A stretch of DNA of 64,000 nucleotides from an uncultured Akkermansia sp. (GCA_947626545.1 CANQSS010000001.1:62001-126000), one strand, 5' to 3'; positions 28,752 through 39,195 are shown, counted from the first letter of the stretch. Numbers and translations are program-made. The notes: generated by a model not told the origin, from the sequence alone.

Positions 28752-30206
28752 CTAAAGTTTTTCGATGACTCGCAGTTTCGCACTGCGCGAGCGCGGGTTA
28801 GCGGCCAGTTCTGCCTCCCCAGGTACCACGGGTTTGCGCGTAACGCTTCGGGCGGAGTACTCTGGATTCGGACGCGGCTGCGCCCACTCCGGGCGATCAA
28901 TTTCTGGTTTTGTCACACGTTCAAAGAAATGTTTGACCTTGCGATCCTCCAAGCTATGGAAAGTGATGATGGCCATACGTCCGCCACTGCGCAGCAAAGA
29001 AAGCCCGTCACTCAATAGCTCATCCAGCGCCCCCAGCTCGTCATTCACCGCAATGCGCAATGCTTGGAAACTGCGCGTAGCCGGGTGCAACCTGCCCTTG
29101 CGAGGAAGAACAGAGTTAATGATATTCGCCAACTGAGTGGTCGTAGTGATGCGACCATGCTCACGTTGTTGCACAATGCGATGCGCAATGACACGGGAAG
29201 CGCGCTCCTCGCCATATTGCCACAAAATATCCGCCAACTCCGCTTCATCTGCTTCGTTCACAATATCCTCTGCACTGCGCGGCAGGGCAGGGTTCATGCG
29301 CATATCCAGCGGGCCCTCAATCATGAAAGAAAAGCCGCGCTCTGCCGTATCCACCTGAGGGGAAGAGATACCTAAATCTGCCAACACACCATCCACCTCA
29401 TCCACACCATGACTGTGCAGTAGGGTTTTGACTTCCCGAAAATTACCTGCCAGCACATGAAGCTTTTCGCCGTAGCCCGCCAGCCGCTTACGAGCTGCAG
29501 CACGTGCCTGCGGGTCTTGGTCGATTCCCCATACGCTCGCCCCAGCTTGAAGCAACCGCTCGCTGTGACCACCACCGCCAAGTGTGACGTCCACCATCAC
29601 CTTACCCTCCGAGGCTTGCAAAGCATCTACTGCCTCCTGCAACAAAACCGTCGTGTGACAGAAGTCCGAGACCTCCGTCGTTTCCTCCGTTGCGCACTCC
29701 GCCCCCGCTGCATGCGCCGCCCGTTGCATGTCTACAACCTCTTGAAGCGGGACCAGCTCCACGATCCTTTCTTCGCACCACACTGCATCCGGCAAGGCTT
29801 TCTGCCAACGCCGCACATGGTCATCGACTCCGGCTTCATCCGTCAGCTCGAGCCATACCTCAGCCGCCGCATTTCCTAGCCTGTAGCCCAGCACCCCAGC
29901 GTCTGACCGTAACGCCGCACGCAGCTCGCCCACGCGCATGTCCTGCGCGCGCGTGCAAAAAGCGAGCGCCTGGCGACAAATATCACGGTTGAGGCTTTGC
30001 AGTTGGTGCTGTGCCTCAGCCAGCACACCACGTGCACCTCGCGCACCAGCATCCCGCATACGCGCCACAATGGCCTCCCGCTCGTGCTTGTACACAGAAA
30101 AAGTCTGCTGACACACGGCATGAGTCTGCCAAAACAGCACACGGTAACAAGCTCCCCCGTCAGGCGGGTGGGGCGCAACCCAACTTTCTGCCTCCTGCTT
30201 GTTCAT
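28752..30206 (-). CDS. rsmH: 16S rRNA (cytosine1402-N4)-methyltransferase with ~180-aa N-terminal extension
   Basis: C-terminal 300 aa: 'HTTVLLQEAVDAL', 'DVTLGGGGHSERLL', 'GVLADLGISSPQVD', 'ITFHSLEDRKVKHFF'; start overlaps mraZ stop. Confidence 0.92.
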   Translation of the reverse strand: MNKQEAESWVAPHPPDGGACYRVLFWQTHAVCQQTFSVYKHEREAIVARMRDAGARGARGVLAEAQHQLQSLNRDICRQALAFCTRAQDMRVGELRAALRSDAGVLGYRLGNAAAEVWLELTDEAGVDDHVRRWQKALPDAVWCEERIVELVPLQEVVDMQRAAHAAGAECATEETTEVSDFCHTTVLLQEAVDALQASEGKVMVDVTLGGGGHSERLLQAGASVWGIDQDPQARAAARKRLAGYGEKLHVLAGNFREVKTLLHSHGVDEVDGVLADLGISSPQVDTAERGFSFMIEGPLDMRMNPALPRSAEDIVNEADEAELADILWQYGEERASRVIAHRIVQQREHGRITTTTQLANIINSVLPRKGRLHPATRSFQALRIAVNDELGALDELLSDGLSLLRSGGRMAIITFHSLEDRKVKHFFERVTKPEIDRPEWAQPRPNPEYSARSVTRKPVVPGEAELAANPRSRSAKLRVIEKL

Positions 30207-30673
30207 GAGAGAATGTGGAAAAGTTGGTCGAGCTTCAGCTTGCTGAGTGCATCAGCCGTGTGTGTCTTCTCGTAATCAGCGGGATTCCAAATCTCAAAAA
30301 AAGCACCCCGACCCACAATGGTCGCCGTTTCCTCCAACTTCATGCGCTCCCGCTGTGGCTTGGGTATCAGCAATTTCCCCTGGGTACTTACCTCGGCCTC
30401 AAAGCTGCATCCCGTTATCTTTCCTACGTACTGGTCAACGTCTCCAGGCGGTATCATCTGCTCCCGCGCGTGTTCCCGTATTGCCTCTATCTTCTCCGCA
30501 AAACTCTCCCGCGTGTAGCACTTCAGAACCCTGCAACTCTCACTGTGCGCCTCTATCAGAACCAACACCTCTCCCTGTGCCGCTCGCCAGCCTGCCGGGA
30601 TGGCTACCCGACTCTTCGGATCTAGCTTATGCGTCACATTCCCCGTAAAGAGCACTGTCCGGTCTTTCGACAT
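30203..30673 (-). CDS. mraZ: Transcriptional regulator MraZ
   Basis: Two SpoVT/AbrB-like repeats ('HKLDPKSRVAIPAGWR', 'AEVSTQGKLLIPKPQRE'); head of dcw cluster; start at MSKDRT. Confidence 0.92.
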   Translation of the reverse strand: MSKDRTVLFTGNVTHKLDPKSRVAIPAGWRAAQGEVLVLIEAHSESCRVLKCYTRESFAEKIEAIREHAREQMIPPGDVDQYVGKITGCSFEAEVSTQGKLLIPKPQRERMKLEETATIVGRGAFFEIWNPADYEKTHTADALSKLKLDQLFHILS

Positions 30674-30682
30674 ATCGTCTCG

Positions 30683-30730
30683 TACACTTGCCGCTACACA
30701 TAGTACACTCCAATACACTTCAATTGTCAA
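30683..30730 (-). promoter_or_regulatory. mraZ promoter with MraZ-box-like AGTGTA repeats
   Basis: Minus strand TTGACA (30725-30730), 19-nt spacer, TACTAT (30700-30705); four GTGTA boxes (plus-strand TACAC at 30683, 30695, 30704, 30714). Confidence 0.55.
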
Positions 30731-30778
30731 CTTTTTTCTCCACTTTTTTTTGACTTTTCCAAGTTATGGGAGGGTATA

Positions 30779-31015
30779 CACATCCGTTCCAAGAAAAAAG
30801 CGATCCCACCATGCAGTTATCGGCGCGTAATGCAGCATAATGTGTTCATAATTTGCAATTTATGATTTGAATACTAGCACGCTACGCACGTTCCTGCGAA
30901 ACAAAAGCAAAGCGGAATTTTCGAAGATGAAGGCGGTGGCGCCCGGCGGCGCCTATGTACGATGTAAGATTGCTAAGTTCGCGCGCCTACAGCGCGAAGA
31001 GGCGCACAAAAACAA
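30779..31015 (+). repeat. Composite repeat with CATCCGT[C/T]CCAAGAAAA / CTAGCACGCT...GAAACAAAAGCAAAGC module
   Basis: Long similarity to 41203-41370; hairpin GGCGCC-CGGC-GGCGCC-TATGTACG at 30938. Confidence 0.8.
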
Positions 31016-31264
31016 CCAAACCCGCCACAATCGGGTGGGGATGATTTGCCACATGGAGAGTCATTGTCAACCTCTTTTTACTTTTATCTTCAACAAACTC
31101 GTACACGTCCGAGAGAGAAACAGATCTTGGGACAGAACAAAAATTTCCGGACAGGGATTTGGAATCTATTATTAGCGTTTATGGAGTATCAACCCACATC
31201 CGTCCCAAGAAAAAAAGTCATCTTCGGAGCACTCCATCTGTTATCCTTTTTTCGCTCAAACGAC

Positions 31265-31293
31265 TTGTCCGCCCGGAGGGTGCGGGGTATAAT
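31265..31293 (+). promoter_or_regulatory. Sigma70-type promoter for the SprT-like gene
   Basis: TTGTCC-17-TATAAT, 7 nt to ATG. Confidence 0.6.
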
Positions 31294-31300
31294 GAAACAC

Positions 31301-31915
31301 ATGAGGTGGAGAATACCGCAGGAGGATCCGATGATGATGCTCTTACCGCAGCCCAAGGAGTGGAAGAACCTGCAAGATGTGGCGGATTACGCGCGGGCGT
31401 GCATTGAAGTGTGCGGACCACCCGGATGGGACGTGGTATGGGATCGCGCGGTAAAGCGGCTTGGCTGCTGTGTGTTCAACAGGCGTGTACTGAGCTTCTC
31501 GCGTTTCTTTGTGCAGACCTATTTGGATAAAGACCAAGAGTTGATCCGGCGCACCGTACTCCACGAACTGGCACATGCTTTAGCATGGGAAAAATACCGT
31601 GAACGCGGTCACGGCCCGGCGTGGCACCGAGCATGTTGCGCACTCGGAATAGCCGATGAACGTTCCGTGTGCAAGTGCGATGACTTTGCCCCGCCGGAAC
31701 GCCAGAAAAAGCCAACCTACGCGCTATGCCACGCCATCACCGGTGAGGTATACCGCTACTACTACCGCAAACCGAATTACTCTGCCTACCGACTGCGGCT
31801 CAGCTATATCCCCGGACAGCGCGCCCAGACGCTCGGCAAGCTCAAGCTCATTGACCTGCGTGAGCGAGAAAGCGAACGAGACTCGTCCGACGCGAATTCC
31901 AAGCAAACACAATAA
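31301..31915 (+). CDS. SprT-like zinc metallopeptidase
   Basis: 'VLHELAHALAWEKYRERGHGPAWHRACCALG' HExxH...H motif; start at 31301 chosen from the TATAAT at 31288-31293. Confidence 0.8.
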   Translation: MRWRIPQEDPMMMLLPQPKEWKNLQDVADYARACIEVCGPPGWDVVWDRAVKRLGCCVFNRRVLSFSRFFVQTYLDKDQELIRRTVLHELAHALAWEKYRERGHGPAWHRACCALGIADERSVCKCDDFAPPERQKKPTYALCHAITGEVYRYYYRKPNYSAYRLRLSYIPGQRAQTLGKLKLIDLRERESERDSSDANSKQTQ

Positions 31916-32312
31916 ACAGAGGCAGATGGGATCTGCCTATGTACGATGTACGATGTACGATTTCCAAATTCGCGCGCGTTGCGCGAGGAAGCGGGGGCAG
32001 ATGGGATCTGCCTATGTACGAAGTACGAGGTACGATGTACGATTTCCAAATTCGCGCGCGTTGCGCGGGGAAGCAGAACAAAAGCGACACGGAATTTTTT
32101 ATGCGACTACTGGTCGTGGTTAGAAAGCGACGATGGCAGACGGTGGCGGCGAGACGCCGCCCATGTACGAGGTACGACGGAGGCAGAGATTCCTCTAGAT
32201 CCATCATCATGATGACCGCTGTTTCACGATTTCTGATACGTATAAACGATGATATCAGTCAATAAGAGCACTTTCTCCGTTGATGAACTTTTCTCAAATG
32301 CGTTTGCCCTGT
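31916..32312 (+). repeat. Array of three hairpin-heptamer units followed by the right arm of the 10.66-kb element
   Basis: GGCAGAT-GGG-ATCTGCC-TATG at 31921 and 31996; GGCGGC-GAGAC-GCCGCC-CATG at 32145; 32178-32312 aligns with 10770-10900. Confidence 0.85.
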
Positions 32313-32460
32313 CGTAAATCGTACATAGGCGCCACCAGGCGCCTCGCCTCTTCCTAACCACGTCCGCGCACGGCTTTCAAAATTCCGCTCAGCACCTGCT
32401 TCGCCCCCCGCGAGCTCCGCTCGCCGAACTTTGCAAATCGTAAATCGTAAATGGTTTGTG
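32313..32460 (-). repeat. Inverted copy of the hairpin-heptamer composite repeat
   Basis: CGTAAATCGTACATA-GGCGCC-ACCA-GGCGCC ... GCAAATCGTAAATCGTAAAT (reverse complement of other units). Confidence 0.85.
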
Positions 32461-32498
32461 CGATTGCTTTGGAGAAATTCCATTGGGACACGTGTGCC

Positions 32499-34142
32499 CT
32501 ACCCCTTCATTCCTGAGATTTGTCCGCAAGCATCCACGCGAATGGCTGTAGCTGCCGGTACTTTCGGCAGGGCAGGCATGCGCATCATATCCCCGCAGAG
32601 AGCCACTAGGAAGCCAGCTCCATTGGCTATTTCGAAGTCGCGCACCGTGATTGTAAAACCTTTGGGACGACCGACAATCTTGGGGTCATCGGTCAATGAA
32701 TTCTGCGTTTTTGCCATGCAGACCGGCAGACTAGTCAGACCATTCTTTTTCATGAGCGCGAGCTTTTTCTCGGCTGTGGATGTAAGCTTCACTCCATCGG
32801 CGCCGTAAATGCTGCAAGCAATCGTGCGCATCCGCTCTTCCACCGACACATCCAGACCGTAGAGCGGTCGGAAAGGAGCTTGGTGACCGGCATCCACCAT
32901 GCCCTGCAACACCGTATTCGCAAGTTCCTTGGCGCCCTCGCCGCCGCGACCGAACACGTCTGCCACGGCACAGCTCACACCCATCTGCGCACAGCATTCT
33001 TTGACAGCGTTTATCTCCTCCTCCGTATCGCTAGAAGCAAAAAGATTGATGGCCACAGTCACCGGACGCCCGTATCTCTTGGCACTCTCAATATGAGCCT
33101 GCAAGTTTGGCAATCCGCGACGGACCGCCTGAACATCAGGCGTTTCTAAGTTCTTTTTATCCGCACCACCGTGCATTTTGAGGGCACGAATCGTCGCTAC
33201 CAGCACAATGGCCTCCGGAGACAATCCGCTCTGTCGGCATTTAATGTCTAGAAATTTCTCTGCCCCCAGATCGAACGCAAAACCGGCTTCCGTGACTACA
33301 TAATCTGCGCAGCACAACGCCATCTTTGTGGCTACAACGGAGTTGCACCCATGCGCGATATTCGCAAAAGGACCACCGTGCACAAAGGCGGGCACCCCCT
33401 CCAAACTTTGGACCAAGTTCGGGTTCATTGCGTCACGCAGAACAGCGAGCAATGCGTCCGTCACCCCAAACTCACTGGCGTAAACCGCCTCATCTTGTGC
33501 CGTGAATCCCACAACGATATTGTCAATGCGCCGCCGCAAGTCCTCCAAGTCCTCAGCCAGGCAGAAGCAAGCCATAATCTCGGATGCGGGCGTGATATTG
33601 AAGCCCTCCTCACGCGGCACGCCATTCTTGTTGAGACCCACCACAATGTTGCGCAGGGCACGATCATTCATATCCATCACACGCTTCCACGTCACCTTAT
33701 TTTGATCCAGCCGCGTGGTGTGGTAAAAAAGGGCATTATCAATCACGGCCGCCAGCAAATTATTTGCCGCCGTGATAGCAGGGAAATCACCATTGAAACA
33801 CAGGTTGATACTCTCACCCGGTACGATACTGGACGCTCCGCCCCCCGTAGCCCCGCCTTTACGCCCAAACACAGGCCCCATAGACGGCTCGCGGAGTGCC
33901 AGGCATGCTTTTTTCCCCACCTTTTGCAAACCCTGTGCCAAGCCAATACTCACCGTCGTCTTGCCCTCTCCGGCGGGGGTAGGAGTGAGCGCACTCACGA
34001 GTATCAGCTTTCCCCGCGCCTCCCTCTCTTTGAGCACCCCGATGCTCACCTTGGCTTTGTCACGTCCATAGGGAATGATCCACCTCTCATCCAGTCCGAG
34101 TTTTTCGGCCATGCTTGCTGTAAATGTCTGCATTACACTCAT
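32499..34142 (-). CDS. fhs: Formate-tetrahydrofolate ligase
   Basis: 'LTPTPAGEGKTTVSIGLAQGL', 'REPSMGPVFGRKGGATGGG'. Confidence 0.97.
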   Translation of the reverse strand: MSVMQTFTASMAEKLGLDERWIIPYGRDKAKVSIGVLKEREARGKLILVSALTPTPAGEGKTTVSIGLAQGLQKVGKKACLALREPSMGPVFGRKGGATGGGASSIVPGESINLCFNGDFPAITAANNLLAAVIDNALFYHTTRLDQNKVTWKRVMDMNDRALRNIVVGLNKNGVPREEGFNITPASEIMACFCLAEDLEDLRRRIDNIVVGFTAQDEAVYASEFGVTDALLAVLRDAMNPNLVQSLEGVPAFVHGGPFANIAHGCNSVVATKMALCCADYVVTEAGFAFDLGAEKFLDIKCRQSGLSPEAIVLVATIRALKMHGGADKKNLETPDVQAVRRGLPNLQAHIESAKRYGRPVTVAINLFASSDTEEEINAVKECCAQMGVSCAVADVFGRGGEGAKELANTVLQGMVDAGHQAPFRPLYGLDVSVEERMRTIACSIYGADGVKLTSTAEKKLALMKKNGLTSLPVCMAKTQNSLTDDPKIVGRPKGFTITVRDFEIANGAGFLVALCGDMMRMPALPKVPAATAIRVDACGQISGMKG

Positions 34143-34187
34143 ACCGGAAGTTTAGCACACATCCACCCCCCTTGGCAAGGGAACTTT

Positions 34188-34460
34188 AGCGGCGAGAAGC
34201 CGCCTATGTACGATGTACGATGTACGATGTACGATTGCGGAATTCGCGCGCGTTGCGCAGGGCAGCAAAGCAGAAACGAGCGGAATGTGATAAAGCCGTG
34301 CACGAACGTAGTTACAAAGCGACGGGAAGACGGAGGCAGACAAGGTCTGCTTATGTACGATTTTCGATGTACGATGTACGATTGCGGAATTCGCGCGCGT
34401 TGCGCGGGGCGGCAAAGCAGGAACGAGCGGAATATGATGGAACAGTGCGTGAGGCGACGA
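34188..34460 (+). repeat. Two tandem full-length hairpin-heptamer units
   Basis: GCGGC-GAGAA-GCCGC and GCAGAC-AAG-GTCTGC hairpins, TATGTACGATG arrays, two GAATTCGCGCGCGTTGCGC[A/G]GGG copies, near-identical tails. Confidence 0.93.
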
Positions 34461-34880
34461 TTAGTGCGTACGTTTGCGGCGCTTGTATTCGAGCATCGCA
34501 AGCTGCTTGGCGATCGATGCTTCGAGTCGTGTTTGATCCTCGCGAGAAAGCACGGAGCTTTCATTGCGTAATCGAGTCCGAGCTTGCTCAATGGCAGCAC
34601 TAATGGAAGTCGGATCCACTTCATCCGCCTCCAGCGCCGTGTCAGTGACGACGAGCGCGATATCATTCTCCACTTGCAAGAAACCACCGCCGATAAAAAG
34701 CGAAGCAGTTGTGCCGGACGGGGTACGGTAGGTGAGCTCCCCGTGAGAGACGGAGGTAATGAGCGCCGTGTGACCAGGCAACACCTCCAACTGCCCCTCG
34801 CTGGCGGGCACGAGGATGCTGAGCGCATCCACTTCTGCCGCGGTGCGCAAGGGGGTGATGATTTTCAGGTGCAGGGGCAT
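34461..34880 (-). CDS. atpC: F0F1 ATP synthase epsilon subunit
   Basis: 'LKIITPLRTAAEVDALSILVPASEGQLEVLPGHTALI'; downstream of atpD. Confidence 0.92.
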   Translation of the reverse strand: MPLHLKIITPLRTAAEVDALSILVPASEGQLEVLPGHTALITSVSHGELTYRTPSGTTASLFIGGGFLQVENDIALVVTDTALEADEVDPTSISAAIEQARTRLRNESSVLSREDQTRLEASIAKQLAMLEYKRRKRTH

Positions 34881-34886
34881 AGCTGA

Positions 34887-36335
<1,449 letters not shown>

Positions 36336-37202
36336 TTATTCCATAGCGCGAGTGGCTGTGGTAATTTCGAGCAGTTCGTTGGTAATTTGAGTTTGACGAG
36401 CCTTGTTGTAGTCCAGTGTAAGTTCGGCAATGAGATTCCTAGCGTTTTCTGTGGCTGATTTCATAGCCACCATGCGCGCCGATTGCTCAGACGCCTTCCC
36501 CTCCAGTACCAACTGAACCAGCATATTACTCACATACAGCGGCAGGATAGACGTCAGCAAGTCTTTAGGCGTAGGTTCCAACAGGAAGTTTCCTTCCCGA
36601 GAATCTTCAATATCGTCCATGGATGCTATTTCCATGAGCTCCTCAGCAGTGACCGGCAGCAACTCATGCACATTCGGTCGTTGTACCATCACATTCACGA
36701 ACTTTTGGTAAGTCACGAGCACGCGGTTGTAGGTGCCGTCCTCAAAGCCACGACGGATCACCTCAAAAATGGGCTTAAGCTCCACGTCCGTCATGTTATC
36801 GCTCACACTGAAAGTGAACCGCACATTGCGTCCCAAGCGCTGCAAGGTGGGTGAAAGTTTAGCACCAATGCACATGTAATCCGCGTCCTGCGGGGTCTTG
36901 ACAATCGTCTCGCGCAGCAAATTGGCATTCAGGGCACCGCAGAGGCCTTTATCGGTGTTGATCACAATGACAAGAGTCTTACCGTACTCCCGTTGCTGCA
37001 TGAGCGAAGTACCGGCCTGTTCAATGGAAGCAGAAAGATGCTGAAGGACATTGGCCAAGGCACTGATGTAAGCACGCCCGCGCAGGGCAAGATCCTGAGC
37101 GCGGCGCATTTTAGCGGACGCCACCATCTGCATCGCCTTAGTGATTTGCGATGTGTTTCGCACCGATTTGATGCGTCGCTTAATATCACGCAGATTAGCC
37201 AT
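36336..37202 (-). CDS. atpG: F0F1 ATP synthase gamma subunit
   Basis: 'MANLRDIKRRIKSVRNTSQITKAMQMVA', 'MKSATENARNLIAELTLDYNKARQTQITNELLEI'. Confidence 0.97.
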   Translation of the reverse strand: MANLRDIKRRIKSVRNTSQITKAMQMVASAKMRRAQDLALRGRAYISALANVLQHLSASIEQAGTSLMQQREYGKTLVIVINTDKGLCGALNANLLRETIVKTPQDADYMCIGAKLSPTLQRLGRNVRFTFSVSDNMTDVELKPIFEVIRRGFEDGTYNRVLVTYQKFVNVMVQRPNVHELLPVTAEELMEIASMDDIEDSREGNFLLEPTPKDLLTSILPLYVSNMLVQLVLEGKASEQSARMVAMKSATENARNLIAELTLDYNKARQTQITNELLEITTATRAME

Positions 37203-37213
37203 GATTGGTTATG

Positions 37214-38749
37214 TTACAAACGAGAAATGAAGCTCTTCATGAAGGTCTGCAAACGCTCGTCCAATTCCGGCGTCAGCTCACGTACACGTTCTATCTCCTC
37301 CAATAAATCCGGCGCGGCAGAGGTAACCTCCTCCTCCATGCGAGCACGCACGCTTCGGACGTCGTCCACCGCCACACCATCCAGGAAACCTTTTTGGATA
37401 GCATAGAGATTGATGACCTCAATACCTAGCGATTTGGGTTCGTATTGTCCCTGTTTGAAGAGTTCTACAATGCGGCGTCCTCGCTCCAACTTAGCTTTAG
37501 TAGCGGCATCCAAATCAGATCCGAACTGAGCGAAAGCCTGCAACTCCTCGAACTGCGCGAGGTCAAGCTTCACGGAGCCTGCGAGCTTTTTGATAATCTT
37601 CGTCTGCGCACTGGATCCCACGCGGCTCACGGAAATCCCGACATTGATGGCCGGACGAACGCCTTGGTAGAACAGGTCGGTGTCCAGGAAAATCTGTCCA
37701 TCAGTGATGGAAATGACGTTCGTGGGAATGTAGGCGGATACGTCACCGGCCTGCGTCTCAATGATCGGCAATGCAGTGAGTGAACCGCCTTTGCGACCAC
37801 CCTCAGAGTTGATGCGTGCCGCGCGTTCCAGCAAACGACTGTGCAAGTAAAACACATCCCCCGGATACGCTTCGCGTCCGGATGGGCGGCGCAGAATGAG
37901 CGACACCTGACGGTAGGCCACAGCGTGCTTGGAGAGGTCATCATATACGATGAGAGCGTCCTGCCCCTGATCCATGAAGTACTCCCCCATGGCGCAACCG
38001 GCGTAGGGCGCCAAGTATTGCATGGCTGCTGAGTCACTGGACGAAGCCACCACCACGATAGTGTATGGCAGCGCGCCACTTTCTTCCAGCTTAGCCACCA
38101 AGCGAGACACATTAGCGCGCTTCTGTCCCACGGCCACGTAAATGCTCAACAGCGGGCGGTGTCCGGGCAGTTTGCCCTCTTCCGCCAGCTTGTTCTGGTG
38201 AGCCTGGGAGATGATGGCATCAATGGCGATGGCCGTTTTCCCGGTGGAACGGTCACCAATGATAAGCTCACGCTGTCCGCGACCAATGGGAATCATGGCA
38301 TCAATGGGAAGAATACCCGTCTGCACGGGCTGATTCACACCCTGGCGCGAGATGATGCCCGAGGCTATCTTCTCCACCGGGTAATGCGCGGCGGCGGTGA
38401 TAGGACCTTTGCCGTCCAGCGGGTTGCCCAGCGTATCCACCACACGCCCCAACAGCTGCGGCCCCACCGGCACCTCCAGCAAGCGGCCGGTAGTCTTGCA
38501 GGTGTCACCCTCTTTGAGGGCAGCGCCCTTGCCGAGCAGCACCACACCCACTTCGTTTTCCTCCAGGTTCATGGCCAGACCCATGGTGCCGTCGGGAAAC
38601 TCAATCATCTCATTGAGCATAGCGTTGCTCAGTCCTTCAATGTGGGCCACGCCATCGCCGATGGATTTGATAACGCCGACATTCTCGCTGACAGCGGCTG
38701 TGGAGATACTGCGGATTTGTGCTTCGAGTTCTTGGATGATGTTGCTCAT
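37214..38749 (-). CDS. atpA: F0F1 ATP synthase alpha subunit
   Basis: '[16 protein letters not shown]', '[19 protein letters not shown]'. Confidence 0.98.
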   Translation of the reverse strand: MSNIIQELEAQIRSISTAAVSENVGVIKSIGDGVAHIEGLSNAMLNEMIEFPDGTMGLAMNLEENEVGVVLLGKGAALKEGDTCKTTGRLLEVPVGPQLLGRVVDTLGNPLDGKGPITAAAHYPVEKIASGIISRQGVNQPVQTGILPIDAMIPIGRGQRELIIGDRSTGKTAIAIDAIISQAHQNKLAEEGKLPGHRPLLSIYVAVGQKRANVSRLVAKLEESGALPYTIVVVASSSDSAAMQYLAPYAGCAMGEYFMDQGQDALIVYDDLSKHAVAYRQVSLILRRPSGREAYPGDVFYLHSRLLERAARINSEGGRKGGSLTALPIIETQAGDVSAYIPTNVISITDGQIFLDTDLFYQGVRPAINVGISVSRVGSSAQTKIIKKLAGSVKLDLAQFEELQAFAQFGSDLDAATKAKLERGRRIVELFKQGQYEPKSLGIEVINLYAIQKGFLDGVAVDDVRSVRARMEEEVTSAAPDLLEEIERVRELTPELDERLQTFMKSFISRL

Positions 38750-38777
38750 GAGAAGATAGATGAAGAAATGGTTAAGG

Positions 38778-39173
38778 CTATTGGATGAGACGTTCCAGGC
38801 GTTTGATGCGGGAATTCAAAGAGACATCTGTCACTTGGTCGCCAACACGCACGACAATGCCTCCGAGCAGCTCCGGACACACCTGCCAATCATAGCGCAG
38901 GTCGGGGGTGCGGGCGCTCAATTTGGCACGGATAGCTGCTTGTTCCTGCCCAGTGAGGGGTACAGCACTGGTAATGGTGGCCGTGTGCTTTGCCATCTCC
39001 AAGCGAACCAAGTCAGTAAAAGCCGTGAGCAGTTCCGCGCCATTGCGCGGTTTCTTTCGTGATATTTCCCCTGCAATTCGCCGAACATGCTCCTCTTGGA
39101 GCCGACCATCCTCCGTCAGGCAGAGACGCAGCAATCGGCGCGCTTGAGCTTGCACTTCCTTGGTGATTTTCAT
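38778..39173 (-). CDS. atpH: F0F1 ATP synthase delta subunit (short)
   Basis: C-terminal '[30 protein letters not shown]'; position between atpF and atpA. Confidence 0.88.
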   Translation of the reverse strand: MKITKEVQAQARRLLRLCLTEDGRLQEEHVRRIAGEISRKKPRNGAELLTAFTDLVRLEMAKHTATITSAVPLTGQEQAAIRAKLSARTPDLRYDWQVCPELLGGIVVRVGDQVTDVSLNSRIKRLERLIQ

Positions 39174-39195
39174 GAACAGCGACAGGTTTGATTCG

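Noticed and set aside
33351-34571. 406-aa plus-strand ORF
   Set aside because: Antisense to fhs and running into heptamer repeats (MYDVRCTMYDCGIRARCAG); spurious.
34139-34828. 229-aa minus-strand ORF
   Set aside because: Out-of-frame with atpC and extended by reverse heptamer translation (SYIVHRTSYIGG); spurious.
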